From Acidovorax sp. 69 (GTDB lineage: Bacteria; Pseudomonadota; Gammaproteobacteria; Burkholderiales; Burkholderiaceae_C): a stretch of DNA of 64,000 bases. How positions within the stretch are numbered: position 1 is the first letter of the stretch; every line of letters begins with the position of its first letter. The position numbers and the translations under genes are program-made. Location: positions 3,968,501-4,032,500 of the forward strand of contig NZ_PGEP01000001.1 of NCBI RefSeq assembly GCF_002797445.1. The letters run 5' to 3'. Positions 56,055 through 64,000 of this stretch are shown here, piece by piece. The notes under the pieces were generated by a model. It worked only from the letters and a program-made list of their open reading frames with translations, was not told the origin of the DNA and made no database searches.

Positions 56055-56480
56055 TCAGTGGCCGCCGCAGGCGTGCCCGCCCCCTGCTCCGCCCTTGGGC
56101 GACATGGGCGCATCGCGATCTGCCCCGGCAGCCGCCAGCCGCTCTGTGTACTGGGTCCACAGCACTTGCTGCTGCTGGCCCAGTTCATACAGGTAATCCC
56201 AGGTGAAGATGCCGCTGTCGTGGCCGTCAGAGAACGTGGGCTTGACGGCGTAGTTGCCCACAGGCTCCAGATTGACCAACCCCACGTTGCGCTTGCCTGT
56301 CTGCAGCACCTCCTGGCCCGGGCCGTGGCCCTGCACTTCGGCAGACGGCGAGTACACACGCATCAGCTCAAACGGGATGCGGAACGTGGCGCCATCAGAG
56401 AAACCCACTTCGAGCACCCGCGACGCCTCGTGTACCGTGATGGCCTGTGGCGTGGGAGCCCCCGTTTTCAAACCTGCCAT
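56055..56480 (-). CDS. DUF971 family protein
   Basis: A 141-residue protein with the DUF971 (GBBH-like N-terminal) fold: ITVHEASRVLEVGFSDGATF, FELMRVYSPSAEVQGH, VGNYAVKPTFSDGHDSGIFTW and DYLYELGQQQQ. The C-terminus is a Gly/His tail with one Cys. Function is unknown; genes of this family often lie near ubiE. Confidence 0.9.
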   Translation of the reverse strand: MAGLKTGAPTPQAITVHEASRVLEVGFSDGATFRIPFELMRVYSPSAEVQGHGPGQEVLQTGKRNVGLVNLEPVGNYAVKPTFSDGHDSGIFTWDYLYELGQQQQVLWTQYTERLAAAGADRDAPMSPKGGAGGGHACGGH

Positions 56481-56582
56481 GGAAACCCCTGTGAAAAAAC
56501 TGTTGTCAGAAAAGCCTACTGCGATTGTCCCACCCGGCTAAAAACAAGCAGCCCCTGGGGTGGGTGCACAGCAATGCGCTCG

Positions 56583-57014
56583 TCACACTGCTGCCAAATC
56601 TGGCAGTTGCACGCACAGGGCGCTATCGAGCGCTGGCAGCAGCGCCAGCACGGCAGCCTCTTGCGCCGCCGGACTGGGCCGCTGCGCAGCCGCCCACACG
56701 GGCGATGGGAAGTGGCTGTCCCAGTCAAAGCGCGCAATCACGTGCCAGTGCAGGTGCGGCACCATGTTGCCCAGCGCCGCGATGTTGATCTTGGCAGGCG
56801 ACAGGTGCTGGCGCAGGGCCTGCTCCACCACCGTCACGGCCTCCATACAGTGGGCGCGTTCGGCCGCAGTCAGGTCAGAAAACTCAGCCACATGCGCGTT
56901 CCACACCACGCGGTAGAAGGCAGGAAACCCCGCCTCCTGAGCGCGAATGACACGCAGGCGCTCACCGCGCCAGACCAGTGCGCCCCCGTCTTCAGCGCAC
57001 AAAGGGCAGACCAT
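56583..57014 (-). CDS. HIT-family hydrolase
   Basis: A 143-residue HIT protein with H-x-H-x-H in VPHLHWHVIARF and an N-terminal C-x2-C ([10 protein letters not shown]). It starts inside the stop codon of the large oxidoreductase gene (TGATG), so translation is coupled. The HIT substrate, often a nucleotide conjugate, is not known. Confidence 0.92.
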   Translation of the reverse strand: MVCPLCAEDGGALVWRGERLRVIRAQEAGFPAFYRVVWNAHVAEFSDLTAAERAHCMEAVTVVEQALRQHLSPAKINIAALGNMVPHLHWHVIARFDWDSHFPSPVWAAAQRPSPAAQEAAVLALLPALDSALCVQLPDLAAV

Positions 57015-60000
57015 CAGACCAACACCCGCTCAATGCCACCGTTGTTGGCAAGGTGCACGTAGTCGGGCATCCAGTTCTCACCCAAAATCTCGCGCGCCAT
57101 CTCGACCACGATGTAATCCGCCTCCAGGAGACCGTTCTGCAGGTCGTCGCCATAGCGGGTCAAGCCTTGCAGGCAGCTCGGGCAGCTCGTGAGAATTTTC
57201 ACGTTGTCCTGAGCGCCGACCGCGCCGCTGGCGCGCAACTGCGCCTCGCCCTTCTTGATCTCTTCTTCCTTGCGGAAACGCACCTGGGTCGACACGTCGG
57301 GCCGCGTCACGCCCAGCGTGCCGGACTCGCCGCAGCAGCGCTCGCTCTTGAGCACCTGCTCGCCCACGAGGGCCTTCACGGTCTTCATCGAGTCCTGCAG
57401 CTTCATGGGGTTGTGGCAGGGCTCGTGGTACAGGTAGGCGCCCTTGCCCTGCAGGCTGACACCTTTTTCGAGCAGGTATTCGTGGATGTCGATGATCCGG
57501 CTGCCCGGGAAGATCTTGTCGAATTCGTAGCCCTGCAACTGGTCGTAGCACGTGCCGCAGCTGACCACCACCGTCTTGATATCGAGGTAGTTGAGCGTAT
57601 TGGCCACGCGGTGGAAGAGCACCCGGTTGTCGGTGATCATCTTCTCGGCCTTGTCGAACTGGCCCGAGCCGCGTTGCGGGTAGCCGCAGCACAGATAGCC
57701 CGGTGGCAACACGGTTTGCACACCGGTGTGCCAAAGCATGGCTTGCGTAGCCAGGCCCACCTGGCTGAACAGGCGCTCCGATCCACAGCCGGGAAAGTAG
57801 AACACCGCCTCCGTCTCGGCCGTCGTGGCCTGCGGGTTGCGGATGATCGGCACGTAGTCCTTGTCCTCGATATCGAGCAGCGCCCGTGCCGTCTTCTTGG
57901 GCAAGCCACCGGGTAGCTTCTTGTTGATGAAGTGAATCACCTGCTCCTTGATTGGAGCCGTGCCCACCGTGGCCGGGGGCTTGGCGGTCTGCTTGCGGCC
58001 CACCTTGCGCAGCAGGTCCACAGCCATCCGCTGGGCCTTGAAGCCCACATCCACCATGGCAGAGCGCAAGAACTTGATGGTGTCCGGGTTGGTGGCGTTC
58101 AGCATCGTCATCGCCAGCGCGTTGCCCGGGCGGAAACTCTTCTTGCCCATCTTGCGCAACAGGTTGCGCATGTTCATGGTCACATCGCCGAAGTCGATTT
58201 TCACCGGGCAAGGACTCTCGCACTTATGGCACACCGTGCAGTGGTCCGCCACGTCCTCAAATTCTTGCCAGTGCTTGATGCTCACGCCCCGGCGCGTCTG
58301 CTCTTCGTACAAAAACGCCTCGACCAGCAAAGAGGTGGCCAGGATCTTGTTGCGCGGGCTGTAGAGCAGGTTGGCGCGTGGCACATGCGTGGCGCACACC
58401 GGCTTGCACTTGCCGCAGCGCAGGCAGTCCTTGACCGAATCGGCGATGGCGCCAATGTCGCTCTGCTGCATGATCAGCGACTCATGGCCCATGAGGCCAA
58501 AGCTGGGGGTGTAGGCGTTGGTCAGATCAGCGTGCAACAGTGGGGCAGAAGCAAAATTAGCCGCTTGCGCTTGTCCAGCATGCCCTGAAAGCTCCTTATT
58601 TCGGAGCAATTTACCCTTGTTGAAGCGGCCCTCAGGGTCCACGCGCTGCTTGTACTCGGCGAAGGGCCGCAGCTCCTCGTCGGTCAGGAATTCGAGCTTG
58701 GTGATACCGATGCCGTGTTCGCCCGAGATCACGCCATCCAGACTGCGCGCCAGCACCATGATGCGCGCCACCGCTTCGTGGGCGGTCTGCAGCATCTCGT
58801 AGTCGTCACTGTTGACAGGGAGGTTGGTGTGCACGTTGCCGTCGCCGGCATGCATGTGCAGCGCCACCCACACACGGCCCTTGAGCACGCGCTTGTGGAT
58901 GGCCGTGGCCTCGTCCAGGATGGGCTTGAAGGCCGCGCCGGTGAAGATGCCTTGCAGCGGCGCACGCAACTGGGTCTTCCAGCTCGCGCGCAGCGTGTGG
59001 TCCTGCAACTGGGGGAACAGCGTTTCCACGCCGTGCAGCCAACCCTGCCACAGGGCACGCACCTCTTCCACCAGGCCAATGGCCTGGGCTACCCGCTCCT
59101 GCAGCAACTCCGGCGAGGGCACCTCGTCGTCGGCGTCGTGTTTGCCCAAAGGCAGATTGCCACGTTCAAAGAACTCCGTCAGCGCATCGCACAGCTTGAT
59201 CTTGTTGCGCAGGGAGAGCTCGATGTTGATGCGCTCGATGCCATCGGTGTACTCGGCCATGCGCGGCAGCGGGATCACCACGTCCTCGTTGATCTTGAAG
59301 GCGTTGGTGTGGCGGCTGATGGCGGCCGTTTTCTTGCGGTCGGCCCAGAACTTCTTGCGCGCGTCGGCCGTGATGGCCACAAAGCCCTCACCACTGCGGG
59401 TGTTGGCCAGGCGCACGACCTCGCTGGTCACGCGGGCCACGTCGTCGGCGTTGTCACCGGCAATATCGCCGATCAGCACCATCTTGGGCAGGCCGCCGTT
59501 GCCCTTCTTGCTCTTGGTGGCATAACCCACGGCCTTCAGGTAGCGGTCGTCCAGATGCTCCAGGCCGGCCAGCAACACGCCGCTGCGCTTTTGCTCGGCG
59601 AACATGAAGTCCTTGATTTCCACAATGGAAGGCACGGCATCCTTGGCGTTGCCAAAAAACTCCAGGCACACGGTGCGCGTGTGCTCGGGCATGCGGTGGA
59701 CCACCCAGCGCGCGCTGGTGATGAGGCCGTCACAGCCTTCCTTCTGGATGCCGGGCAGGCCCGCCAGGAACTTGTCCGTCACGTCCTTGCCAAGACCCTC
59801 TTTGCGGAAGGTTTTGCCGGGAATGGCCAGGCGCTCTGAGCGCACGGGCGTCTTGCCGTCCGCCTGGAAATACTGCAGCTCAAACGTGGCCACATCCACG
59901 TCATGGATCTTGCCCATGTTGTGGTCCAGCCGCGTGACTTCGAGCCATTGGGCGTCGGGCGTCACCATGCGCCAGCTCGCCAGATTGTCGAGTGCCGTGC

Positions 60001-60928
60001 CCCATAACACGGCCTTTTTGCCACCTGCATTCATGGCGATATTGCCGCCAATACACGAGGCTTCGGCGCTGGTCGGGTCCACGGCAAACACGAAGCCTGC
60101 GCGCTCGGCGGCATCGGCCACGCGCTGGGTGACCACGCCGGCTTCGGTCCACACCGTGCCCACATCGCGGTCCATGCCCGGCAGGCGGCGCATCTCCACC
60201 TCGGTCATGGCTTCGAGCTTTTCGGTGTTGATGACCACGCTCTTCCAGGTCAGTGGAATAGCGCCGCCCGTGTAACCCGTGCCACCCCCACGCGGGATGA
60301 TGGTCAGGCCCAGCTCGATACAGCCCTTGACCAGCAAGGCCATCTCGGTCTCGGTATCGGGCACCAGCACCACGAACGGGTACTCCACACGCCAGTCGGT
60401 CGCATCGGTCACGTGGCTCACGCGCGAGAGGCCATCAAACTTGATGTTGTCCTTGGCCGTGAGGCGGCCCAGCGTCTTCTGGATCTGGCGCCGCAACTGC
60501 GCAGCCTGCTCAAAAGTGGCATTGAATTCCGCCACGGCACGGCGCGCGGCCACCACCAATTCGCCCACCAGGCGGTCGCGCTCGGCGTCGTCGGCGGGGG
60601 TGCGGCGTTTTTCGATCTCGCCCAGACGGTGCTGCAGGGCATCGACCAGCAGCTTACGGCGGTTGGGGTTGTCCAGCAGGTCGTCTTGCAGATAGGGGTT
60701 GCGCTGGACCACCCAGATGTCGCCCAGCACTTCATACAGCATGCGGGCCGAGCGGCCCGTGCGGCGCTCCTTGCGCAGTTGGTCCAGCACTTCCCAGGAT
60801 GGAGAGCCCAGCAGCCGGATCACGATCTCCCGGTCGGAGAACGAGGTGTAGTTATAGGGAATTTCGCGCAGACGCGCAGGCTCGGCAGCCTGCGTCTGCA
60901 AGGCAGCCAACGCAATCGGAACATTCAT
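57014..60928 (-). CDS. Large FAD- and Fe-S-binding oxidoreductase (DUF3683 type)
   Basis: A 1304-residue protein with four parts. The first is an N-terminal DUF3683 region (about 1-200). The second is an FAD-binding type-4 domain ([40 protein letters not shown]). The third is an FAD-oxidase C-terminal domain ([30 protein letters not shown]). The fourth is an Fe-S half with [24 protein letters not shown] and cysteine-rich CCG regions ([23 protein letters not shown]). The layout resembles D-lactate or glycolate dehydrogenases with GlcD- and GlcF-like parts fused. The start [11 protein letters not shown] was chosen. The substrate is not determined; a respiratory dehydrogenase for a 2-hydroxy acid is most likely. 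Confidence 0.92.
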   Translation of the reverse strand: MNVPIALAALQTQAAEPARLREIPYNYTSFSDREIVIRLLGSPSWEVLDQLRKERRTGRSARMLYEVLGDIWVVQRNPYLQDDLLDNPNRRKLLVDALQHRLGEIEKRRTPADDAERDRLVGELVVAARRAVAEFNATFEQAAQLRRQIQKTLGRLTAKDNIKFDGLSRVSHVTDATDWRVEYPFVVLVPDTETEMALLVKGCIELGLTIIPRGGGTGYTGGAIPLTWKSVVINTEKLEAMTEVEMRRLPGMDRDVGTVWTEAGVVTQRVADAAERAGFVFAVDPTSAEASCIGGNIAMNAGGKKAVLWGTALDNLASWRMVTPDAQWLEVTRLDHNMGKIHDVDVATFELQYFQADGKTPVRSERLAIPGKTFRKEGLGKDVTDKFLAGLPGIQKEGCDGLITSARWVVHRMPEHTRTVCLEFFGNAKDAVPSIVEIKDFMFAEQKRSGVLLAGLEHLDDRYLKAVGYATKSKKGNGGLPKMVLIGDIAGDNADDVARVTSEVVRLANTRSGEGFVAITADARKKFWADRKKTAAISRHTNAFKINEDVVIPLPRMAEYTDGIERINIELSLRNKIKLCDALTEFFERGNLPLGKHDADDEVPSPELLQERVAQAIGLVEEVRALWQGWLHGVETLFPQLQDHTLRASWKTQLRAPLQGIFTGAAFKPILDEATAIHKRVLKGRVWVALHMHAGDGNVHTNLPVNSDDYEMLQTAHEAVARIMVLARSLDGVISGEHGIGITKLEFLTDEELRPFAEYKQRVDPEGRFNKGKLLRNKELSGHAGQAQAANFASAPLLHADLTNAYTPSFGLMGHESLIMQQSDIGAIADSVKDCLRCGKCKPVCATHVPRANLLYSPRNKILATSLLVEAFLYEEQTRRGVSIKHWQEFEDVADHCTVCHKCESPCPVKIDFGDVTMNMRNLLRKMGKKSFRPGNALAMTMLNATNPDTIKFLRSAMVDVGFKAQRMAVDLLRKVGRKQTAKPPATVGTAPIKEQVIHFINKKLPGGLPKKTARALLDIEDKDYVPIIRNPQATTAETEAVFYFPGCGSERLFSQVGLATQAMLWHTGVQTVLPPGYLCCGYPQRGSGQFDKAEKMITDNRVLFHRVANTLNYLDIKTVVVSCGTCYDQLQGYEFDKIFPGSRIIDIHEYLLEKGVSLQGKGAYLYHEPCHNPMKLQDSMKTVKALVGEQVLKSERCCGESGTLGVTRPDVSTQVRFRKEEEIKKGEAQLRASGAVGAQDNVKILTSCPSCLQGLTRYGDDLQNGLLEADYIVVEMAREILGENWMPDYVHLANNGGIERVLV

Positions 60929-61050
60929 GGGGGTCAACCTGGGGCGGGCGCAGTGCGCCCATGAGCCTTGGGGGCGTGATTTTAAGCCAGCGGCCCTGCC
61001 CTTGCCGGGAGGGGGCCACTCTGCACTGGGCACAAGTGGCCGTCCGGGGG

Positions 61051-62280
61051 TCAGAACAGCACGCGACTGCGCAGCGTGCCACTGACCTGCGCGAGTTTGT
61101 CCAGCGCCAGATCGGACGAGGCGGCATCGATGTCGATGACCACATAGCCGATCTTCTCGTTGGTCTGCAGGTACTGGGCCGAGACGTTGATCTGGTTGTC
61201 CGAGAAGATGCGGTTGATCTCCGACAGCACACCCGGCACGTTGCGGTGGATGTGCAGCAGACGGTGCTTGCCGGGGTGGGCAGGCAGCGCCACCTCGGGG
61301 AAATTGACCGACGAGGTGCTGGTGCCGTTGTCGCTGTACTTCACGAGCTTTTCCGCCACTTCGAGGCCGATATTGGCCTGCGCCTCCATGGTGGAGCCAC
61401 CGATGTGGGGCGTCAGCAGCACGTTGTCCAGCCCGCGCAGCGGCGACTGGAACTCATCCTTGTTGGTACGCGGCTCGACCGGGAACACGTCGATGGCCGC
61501 TCCCAGCAGCTTCTTGGCCTTGAGCGCCTCCGCCAGGGCCTCGATATCCACCACCGTGCCGCGTGCAGCATTGATGAGGATGCCGCCGGGCTTCATGGCG
61601 GCAATCTCGGCCACGCCCATCATTCCCTCAGTGGACGGCAGCTCGGGCACATGCAGGCTCACGATGTCGCTCTGGCCCAGCAAGTCGTGCAAGTGCTGCA
61701 CCTGGCGGGCATTGCCCAGGGGCAGCTTGTTGACCACATCAAAAAACGCCACGTGCATACCCAGCGCCTCGGCCAGCACCGAGAGCTGCGTGCCGATGGA
61801 GCCGTAGCCCACGATGCCCAGGGTCTTGCCCCGGATCTCGTAGGCGTTGTCAGCCGACTTGAGCCAGCCGCCCCGGTGCGCCACCGCGTTTTTTTCAGGG
61901 ATACCGCGCAGCAGAAGGATGGCCTCGGCCAGCACCAGCTCGGCCACCGAGCGGGTGTTGGAATAGGGCGCGTTAAATACCGCAATGCCGCGCTCGCGCG
62001 CCGCGTTCAGGTCCACCTGGTTGGTGCCAATACAAAAACATCCCACGGCCACCAGCTTGTGGGCATGGGCAAAAACGTCTTCGGTGAGCTGCGTGCGCGA
62101 GCGGATGCCCACAAAGTGCACGTCTGCGATCTTGCGCTTGAGTTCTTCATCCGGCAGTGCGCCCGATACCGTTTCGATCTGGGTGTACCCCGCCGCACGG
62201 ATCACGTCCACCGCAGAGGAGTGAATGCCCTCCAGCAACAAAAATTTGATTTTGTTCTTGTCCAGCGAATTGGTGGCCAT
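61051..62280 (-). CDS. serA: D-3-phosphoglycerate dehydrogenase
   Basis: The 409-residue enzyme starts serine biosynthesis. It has the catalytic NAD-binding fold ([20 protein letters not shown]), the HIGGST catalytic His, Arg in [10 protein letters not shown], and a C-terminal ACT domain ([20 protein letters not shown]), as in E. coli SerA (410). The frame is open far upstream, but the start [19 protein letters not shown] is fixed by the family. It is divergent from ugpB. Confidence 0.96.
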   Translation of the reverse strand: MATNSLDKNKIKFLLLEGIHSSAVDVIRAAGYTQIETVSGALPDEELKRKIADVHFVGIRSRTQLTEDVFAHAHKLVAVGCFCIGTNQVDLNAARERGIAVFNAPYSNTRSVAELVLAEAILLLRGIPEKNAVAHRGGWLKSADNAYEIRGKTLGIVGYGSIGTQLSVLAEALGMHVAFFDVVNKLPLGNARQVQHLHDLLGQSDIVSLHVPELPSTEGMMGVAEIAAMKPGGILINAARGTVVDIEALAEALKAKKLLGAAIDVFPVEPRTNKDEFQSPLRGLDNVLLTPHIGGSTMEAQANIGLEVAEKLVKYSDNGTSTSSVNFPEVALPAHPGKHRLLHIHRNVPGVLSEINRIFSDNQINVSAQYLQTNEKIGYVVIDIDAASSDLALDKLAQVSGTLRSRVLF

Positions 62281-62571
62281 GGCAGTGAAAAGATGAATGG
62301 ATGAAGGACGGCACCATTGACAAACGGGGTCGCCCACGAAGTGACTGACGCCACTATGCACCAAGCATGGTGCATCGCACAAAACCTTGCAGCACTCGGC
62401 AAATGGCCGCATGACTGTCACATAAAGGTCACAATCGCACCCCTTGCGGGCATCCCACGGGGTTTCCCCCGTTGTTACAGGCCAAGGCGTCTGCGACAAC
62501 GACACACTCCCGTCACATCGGCTGAATACCCTTCGGCTTTTGTGCATTTCGTCATTCTTGGAGATACATAC
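62281..62571. other. serA-ugpB divergent intergenic region
   Basis: A 291-bp region between two divergent start codons. It should hold both promoters. No clear operator, -35/-10 pair or riboswitch was identified by eye. Confidence 0.45.
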
Positions 62572-63882
62572 ATGCAACTCAAGCATCTGGCGCTCTCTGC
62601 AGCCATCGCGCTGTCCGTCTGCGCACCTGCGCAGGCGCAGCAGGTCGAAATTCAGTGGTGGCACTCGATGAGCGCTGCACTCGGCGACTGGGTCAACGAT
62701 CTGGCCAAGCAGTACAACGCCAGCCAAACCAAGTACAAGGTCGTGCCTACTTACAAGGGCACCTATGACGAATCCATGACAGGCGCCATCGCAGCATTCC
62801 GCGCGGGCAATGCACCCCACATCATCCAGGTGTTTGAAGTGGGCACCGCCACCATGATGGCCAGCAAGGGCGCCATCGTGCCTGCTGCCAAGGTCATGAG
62901 TGACGCCGGCTTCAAGTTCGACCCCACTCAGTACGTGTCGGCAGTGGCGGGCTACTACACGGCACCCAACGGCCAGATGCTGAGCTACCCGCTCAACAGC
63001 TCCACCACCATCTTCTACTACAACAAGGACGCCTTCAAGAAGGCCGGTCTGGACGCCGAAAAGCCGCCCAAGACCTGGCCCGAAGTGTTCGCGGCGGCCT
63101 CCAAGCTCAAGGCCAGCGGCCACAGCTGCCCTTTCACCACCAGCTGGATCAGCTGGACGCAGCTCGAAAGCTTCTCGTTGTGGCACAACACACTGTTCGC
63201 ATCCAAGAACAACGGTTTTGACGGCAACGATGCTCAGCTGCAGATCAACACCCCGCTGCACGTGCGCCACTTCGAGAACCTGGCCAAGGCCTCCAAGGAA
63301 GGCAGCTTCGTCTACAAGGGTCGCGCCAACGCGCCAGATGCCTCGTTCCCATCGGGTGAGTGCGCCATGATCACCGGCTCGTCCGGCCTGTACGCCCGCG
63401 TGGCCAAGGAAGCCAAGTTCGCCTACGGCATCTCCACCCTTCCCTACTACCCAGATGTGAAGGGCGCCCCCCAGAACACGGCCATCGGTGGTGCCAGCCT
63501 GTGGGTGATGTCCGGCAAGAAGGCCGAAGAGTACAAGGGCGTGGCCGACTTCCTGAACTTCCTGAACGACACCAAGATCCAGTCTGCCAGCCACCAGCGC
63601 ACAGGCTACCTGCCTGTGACCATGGGAGCCTACAAACTGACCGAAGCATCGGGCTTCTATGAAAAGAACCCCGGCACTGACGTGGCCGTGACGCAGATGA
63701 TCCGCAAGGCCACCGACAAGTCGCGCGGCATCCGCCTCGGAAACTTCGTGCAGGTGCGCTCCATCATTGACGAGGAAACCGAACAGATCTGGTCTGGCAA
63801 GAAGACTGCCAAGGAGGCCCTGGACACCGCTGTCACACGCGGCAACGAGCAACTGGCCCGCTTCGCACGCGCCAACAAATAA
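62572..63882 (+). CDS. ugpB: sn-Glycerol-3-phosphate ABC transporter binding protein UgpB
   Basis: A 436-residue periplasmic protein with a signal peptide (LKHLALSAAIALSVCAPAQA). The mature start QQVEIQWWHSMSAALGDWVN is a UgpB signature. Other family segments include GTYDESMTGAIAAFRAGNAP, YYNKDAFKKAGLDAEKPPKT and GSSGLYARVAKEAKF. It is expected to bind glycerol-3-phosphate and head an ugp operon, but no ugpA is visible before the window ends; two terminator hairpins follow. The frame is open upstream to 62317, but the ATG at 62572 with GGAGA upstream is right. Confidence 0.94.
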   Translation: MQLKHLALSAAIALSVCAPAQAQQVEIQWWHSMSAALGDWVNDLAKQYNASQTKYKVVPTYKGTYDESMTGAIAAFRAGNAPHIIQVFEVGTATMMASKGAIVPAAKVMSDAGFKFDPTQYVSAVAGYYTAPNGQMLSYPLNSSTTIFYYNKDAFKKAGLDAEKPPKTWPEVFAAASKLKASGHSCPFTTSWISWTQLESFSLWHNTLFASKNNGFDGNDAQLQINTPLHVRHFENLAKASKEGSFVYKGRANAPDASFPSGECAMITGSSGLYARVAKEAKFAYGISTLPYYPDVKGAPQNTAIGGASLWVMSGKKAEEYKGVADFLNFLNDTKIQSASHQRTGYLPVTMGAYKLTEASGFYEKNPGTDVAVTQMIRKATDKSRGIRLGNFVQVRSIIDEETEQIWSGKKTAKEALDTAVTRGNEQLARFARANK

Positions 63883-63901
63883 CGTTCGCCCAACGTCTGT
63901 G

Positions 63902-63932
63902 GGTGCCGTCCGGTCGCAATACCGGACGGCAC
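63902..63932. terminator. Hairpin after ugpB
   Basis: Perfect hairpin GGTGCCGTCCGGT-CGCAAT-ACCGGACGGCACC 19 bp after the ugpB stop, without a T run on either side. It may protect the mRNA end. Confidence 0.7.
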
Positions 63933-63937
63933 CCCAA

Positions 63938-63990
63938 GCCCGCCGCCCCGTCAACCACTTTGGTTCACGGGGCGGCGGGGTTTTCTTTTT
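63938..63990 (+). terminator. Rho-independent terminator near the right edge
   Basis: CCCGCCGCCCCGT pairs with ACGGGGCGGCGGG, followed by TTTTCTTTTT. It would end the ugpB transcript. Confidence 0.9.
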
Positions 63991-64000
63991 GAGAGTTCCG

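Noticed and set aside
62281..63954. Open frame continuing upstream of serA on the minus strand (over 500 codons)
   Set aside because: The serA start is fixed by family homology at 62280; the extension is antisense to ugpB and has no motifs.

Overview
The window is chromosomal DNA of a betaproteobacterium, most likely a member of the Comamonadaceae (Acidovorax-like). This is inferred from the high GC content, the family-typical gene orders (gmk-rpoZ-spoT, ispE-tRNA-Gln-prs-rplY-pth, ubiE-Tim44-ubiJ-ubiB) and a dispersed small palindrome of a kind I associate with this family. No taxon was confirmed by search. Most of the window is dense housekeeping sequence with short intergenic gaps. One accessory island, at about 33.8-37.2 kb, has different composition and content.

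Layout. 1-5.3 kb: a minus-strand block (Ser/Thr kinase, PP2C phosphatase, rph, rdgB, 5' part of hemW), with yicC divergent. 5.36-8.6 kb: gmk (with an apparent 1-nt frameshift), rpoZ, a terminator and the bifunctional (p)ppGpp enzyme spoT. 8.6-10.7 kb: greB, tRNA-Arg(ACG), a CAU-anticodon tRNA and hrcA, all on minus. 10.7-14.2 kb: nadK, recN, rapZ on plus. 14.2-18.1 kb: a minus-strand run mutM, dynamin-like GTPase, mutY. 18.2-24.2 kb: a TPR protein, lolB, ispE, tRNA-Gln(TTG), prs, rplY, pth on plus, then a minus-strand ferredoxin. 24.7-31.6 kb: a peptide/nickel-type ABC importer (two permeases, two ATPases, binding protein) followed by an amidase. 31.7-33.7 kb: two poorly characterised genes, the second with TPR-like helices.

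33.8-37.2 kb holds what I read as a degenerate chromosomal integron. A 3'-truncated integron integrase on minus is followed, beyond its start, by a candidate attI core and four plus-strand single-gene cassettes. Three clear attC sites (about 58-69 bp, paired RYYYAAC/GTTRRRY-like ends around stem-forming arms) and one degenerate attC separate them. The cassettes encode an unknown 203-aa protein, a small membrane protein, an AT-rich small secreted protein and a secreted cupin. The last attC reaches the stop codon of the next chromosomal gene, a histidine phosphatase.

37.2-47.1 kb: histidine phosphatase, a tiny secreted protein, DUF429, an EamA transporter, a BLUF photoreceptor placed 3 bp after folE, clsB and a ybhP-type phosphodiesterase, a divergent receiver-TPR protein, nudB and a lipoprotein. 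47.2-55.9 kb: aspS, DUF502, an FmdB-type zinc ribbon, a sodium:solute symporter, then ubiB (second apparent frameshift), ubiJ, a Tim44-domain protein and ubiE, that is, much of ubiquinone biosynthesis. 56-64 kb: DUF971, HIT, a 1304-aa FAD/Fe-S oxidoreductase, serA, and divergent ugpB at the right edge followed by terminators.

The two frameshifts (gmk, ubiB) each lie in a G/C homopolymer one base short of the reading frame. Sequencing or assembly error is the simplest explanation. Seven copies of an intergenic AGCGCTT-loop-AAGCGCT palindrome are scattered over the window. No CRISPR array, rRNA, complete prophage or insertion sequence was seen.
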